The notes under the pieces: model-generated
What the model was told of the DNA's origin: nothing
Database searches by the model: none
What the model saw: only the letters and a program-made list of their open reading frames with translations
Made by a program: the position numbers and the translations under genes
Origin: Marinococcus halotolerans DSM 16375
GTDB taxonomy: Bacteria; Bacillota; Bacilli; Bacillales; Marinococcaceae
Length of the DNA stretch: 40,810 nucleotides
Direction of reading: 5' to 3'
NCBI RefSeq assembly: GCF_000420725.1
Contig: NZ_ATVM01000026.1
Coordinates: forward strand, 1 to 40,810
In this document: piece by piece, positions 39,053-40,810 of the stretch
Position numbering within the stretch: the stretch's first letter is position 1
Layout of the letters: every line of letters starts with the position of its first letter

Positions 39053-40300
39053 ATGAATACGTTCCAAAACAGCAAGTATTGGTTTTCATCAGGGTATTTG
39101 TTTCTATTTTTCGTGACTTGGTCGATCTGGTGGTCCTTTTATGCAATATGGCTCAACAATTCATTGGGCCTATCCGGTGCTCAGGTTGGCAATATTTATT
39201 CGTTTAATTCGTTTTTTGCCCTCCTGTTTATGATCGGCTATGGGCTGCTTCAGGATAAACTGGGAACCAAGAAAAACCTGGTATGGTTCCAGAGTATATT
39301 ATTGGTCGGCATCGCCCCCTTTGTCATCTATGTCTATGAACCATTACTATTATCATCGTTTTACCTGGGAGCTGTATTAGGGGCTATTTATCTAGGCGCT
39401 GGGTTTGTGGCAGGGGCCGGATTTTTAGAATCGTACACCGAAAAGTTGAGCCGGAAATACGATTTTGAGTTCGGAAAATCCCGTATGTGGGGGTCATTAG
39501 GCTATGCGGTCGCTGCGCTCGGAGCCGGAGCCCTGATGAGCATCAATCCTCACATCAATTTTTGGCTGGCTTCGGCGGCTGGAGTGTTATTTTTAGCATT
39601 GAATCTTTTCTTTAAAGTCGACATTTCGACCAAGGAACAAAAACAAACCACGAATATTTCAAAGAAAGATCTTCGATTCTTATTCACCAATAAAGTCTTT
39701 TGGTTCTTATTAATTTATTTGTTTGGAACCGTTTGTATTTATACCGTATATGATCAGCAGCTGTTTCCAGTGTACTTTGTGGAGCTGTTTGCTAATCAAG
39801 ACCAGGGAAACACCATTTACGGATTTTTGAATTCGGCCCAGGTCTTTGTCGAAGCCATGTTTCTCTTTTTAGCTCCATTTATTGTCAACAAAGTAGGGAT
39901 CAAACGGTCCCTTGTTCTAGCCGGAAGTATTATGGCCTTTCGCATTCTCGGATCGGCCACCGTTACCAGTGGTGTTGGGATTTCGTTCATGAAGATGCTT
40001 CATGCCGTCGAACTTCCGTTGTTGCTGATCGCTGTGTTTAAGTATATTACTGCCAATTTCGATGTACGACTTTCCGCCACCGTCTATCTGGTCGGCTTTA
40101 AAGTCTCCAGCGAATTAGGTGTCATTCTATTTTCAGGACTCGTGGGCTATGTCTATGATTTAACGAGCTATGAAACGACCTTCTACATTCTTGGATCGGT
40201 AGTCACTGTTTTCGTCCTCTTCTCGTTCCTTACGCTTAATAATGATCATCAGGAACCTCAACGTATGGAGACATATGAAACCGCTCAGGATAAAGCATAG
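39053..40300 (+). CDS. MFS oligosaccharide:H+ symporter (LacY/CscB type)
   Basis: 415 residues from ATG 39053 (AAAGGAG ten bases upstream). Twelve hydrophobic helices are present. Family features include WSFYAIWLNNSLGLSGAQVGNIYSFNS, the MFS loop GYGLLQDKLGTKK, and FLESYTEKLSRKYDFEFGKSRMWGSLGYA, which holds the Glu and Arg positions used for sugar and proton coupling in LacY. It imports sucrose or a related sugar for the GH32 enzyme. It is the second gene of the operon, 72 bases downstream. Confidence 0.9.
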   Translation: MNTFQNSKYWFSSGYLFLFFVTWSIWWSFYAIWLNNSLGLSGAQVGNIYSFNSFFALLFMIGYGLLQDKLGTKKNLVWFQSILLVGIAPFVIYVYEPLLLSSFYLGAVLGAIYLGAGFVAGAGFLESYTEKLSRKYDFEFGKSRMWGSLGYAVAALGAGALMSINPHINFWLASAAGVLFLALNLFFKVDISTKEQKQTTNISKKDLRFLFTNKVFWFLLIYLFGTVCIYTVYDQQLFPVYFVELFANQDQGNTIYGFLNSAQVFVEAMFLFLAPFIVNKVGIKRSLVLAGSIMAFRILGSATVTSGVGISFMKMLHAVELPLLLIAVFKYITANFDVRLSATVYLVGFKVSSELGVILFSGLVGYVYDLTSYETTFYILGSVVTVFVLFSFLTLNNDHQEPQRMETYETAQDKA

Positions 40301-40367
40301 TCCGTGTAAGAGCTGGTTTTGATACTCAGATGTATTAAAGACTCTTTACAGTTTCAAAGATATAACA

Positions 40368-40411
40368 AAACAGAGATGTTTCTTATATTAGTGTAAGAAA
40401 CATCTCTGTTT
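40368..40411 (+). terminator. terminator of the sugar operon
   Basis: A perfect 18-bp stem (40368-40385 with 40394-40411, AAACAGAGATGTTTCTTA and its complement) has an 8-base loop and is followed by an AT-rich tail. Confidence 0.85.
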
Positions 40412-40474
40412 ATTATCAATAACAATGAACTTTTTATAACGATACTTTATTATTTTTATCAGGCAGTTCGTTTC

Positions 40475-40810
40475 GAGAGCGTAAAATATTTTGTGTAAAC
40501 GAGCGAACACGAAAAAAGGAAGTCCTTTTCTAGTAGAATGAAGTTAGCCGACCACATTCACAGAAAAGAGGACTTCCCTATGAATAATTTTACTACAGAT
40601 ATTGCTCACGCTCTAGTCCAACATCAGGATGTCAACGAGATCTTCCGATCTCATTTGGAACACGCCGTCAATCAGCTGCTTCAAACCGAATTAACGTCTT
40701 TTTTGGATTACGAGAAGTACGATGCGGCCGGCATTGGTTCCGGCAATTCCCGCAACGGCACGTACGAGCGCACGCTGAAAACCGAATTTGGGGAGCTGTC
40801 GCTGGCGATT
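40475..40810 (+). mobile_element. IS256-family insertion sequence, right copy, 5' end only
   Basis: This is the reverse complement of 1-308 over 40475-40782 and continues a further 28 bases. The terminal inverted repeat starts GAGAGCGTAAAATATTTTGT. A hairpin (40518-40531 with 40562-40577) overlaps the transposase ribosome site. The element leaves the window. Confidence 0.9.
40580..40810 (+). CDS. IS256-family transposase, partial
   Basis: The first 77 residues, starting MNNFTTDIAHALVQHQDVNE and including EKYDAAGIGSGNSRNGTYER, then continuing to EFGELSLAI at the window edge. The DDE catalytic residues are beyond the edge. ATG 40580 has GAGG nine bases upstream. The same residues are encoded by the left copy. 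Confidence 0.88.
   Translation, partial: MNNFTTDIAHALVQHQDVNEIFRSHLEHAVNQLLQTELTSFLDYEKYDAAGIGSGNSRNGTYERTLKTEFGELSLAI

Noticed and set aside
1-40810. CRISPR arrays, tRNA and rRNA genes
   Set aside because: No regularly spaced repeats, tRNA cloverleaf signatures or rRNA segments were seen on either strand.

Overview
The window reads as accessory DNA of a spore-forming Bacillaceae-type Firmicute. The evidence is strong AGGAGG-like ribosome binding sites, many TTG and GTG starts, an amaP/DUF2273/asp23 operon, YtxH and DUF948 stress proteins, a Crh-like HPr paralogue, CcpA-type catabolite control, a YbfG-like DUF1906 protein and a SigO/RsoA-like sigma pair. A halophilic or alkaliphilic genus is plausible, but that is only an impression. 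Whether this is a plasmid or a chromosomal island cannot be decided from the sequence. Both ends lie inside inverted, apparently identical copies of one IS256-family element whose transposases point outward.

Layout. (1) 309-3450 is a plasmid-like module: a small coiled-coil protein, a near-consensus Firmicute dif site (812-839), a tandem ribbon-helix-helix protein flanked by two large perfect palindromes, a yefM antitoxin with its TGTACA operator, a frameshifted yoeB toxin, and the cadmium exporter cadD. (2) 4065-5204 encodes a DUF418 membrane protein. (3) 5340-17077 is a copper island: a CopB-type P-ATPase, an extra lgt, a secreted peptidoglycan-binding/DUF1541 protein, an HD-GYP protein, a small membrane protein, an OmpR-type response regulator, a 19-cysteine copper-storage protein, a sensor kinase, a DUF4396 protein, a SHOCT protein and a multicopper oxidase. 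An identical 16-base direct-repeat box lies in front of the DUF1541 gene and the copper-storage gene, so the two-component system probably controls both.

(4) 17078-18300 holds terminator hairpins, a second dif-like site and a truncated IS30-family transposase. (5) 18400-30600 is a dense block of small cytoplasmic and envelope stress genes: Crh-like protein, SRPBCC, twin DUF948, two YtxH-like proteins, YihY, VOC, two AraC regulators, the amaP operon and many small unknowns. Three genes or operons have sigma-B-like promoters. A candidate structured RNA lies at 23766-23862. A third dif-like site, with the same TCGCGA centre as the second, closes this block at 30470-30497.

(6) 30604-35350 holds a YcxB-like protein, a YbfG-like DUF1906/peptidoglycan-binding protein, a split sigma factor pair, and a three-gene set of a thioredoxin-like protein, a two-helix membrane protein and a coiled-coil tail-anchored protein resembling the XhlA/holin arrangement. 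(7) 35924-40411 holds a serine recombinase pseudogene and a sucrose/fructoside operon: a LacI repressor, a palindromic operator and cre site, a GH32 hydrolase and an LacY-type symporter.

Metal export and storage (cadD, copB, the copper-storage protein, the multicopper oxidase), envelope stress functions and a sugar operon are joined by mobile-element remnants and Xer-type sites, which suggests assembly by repeated insertion.
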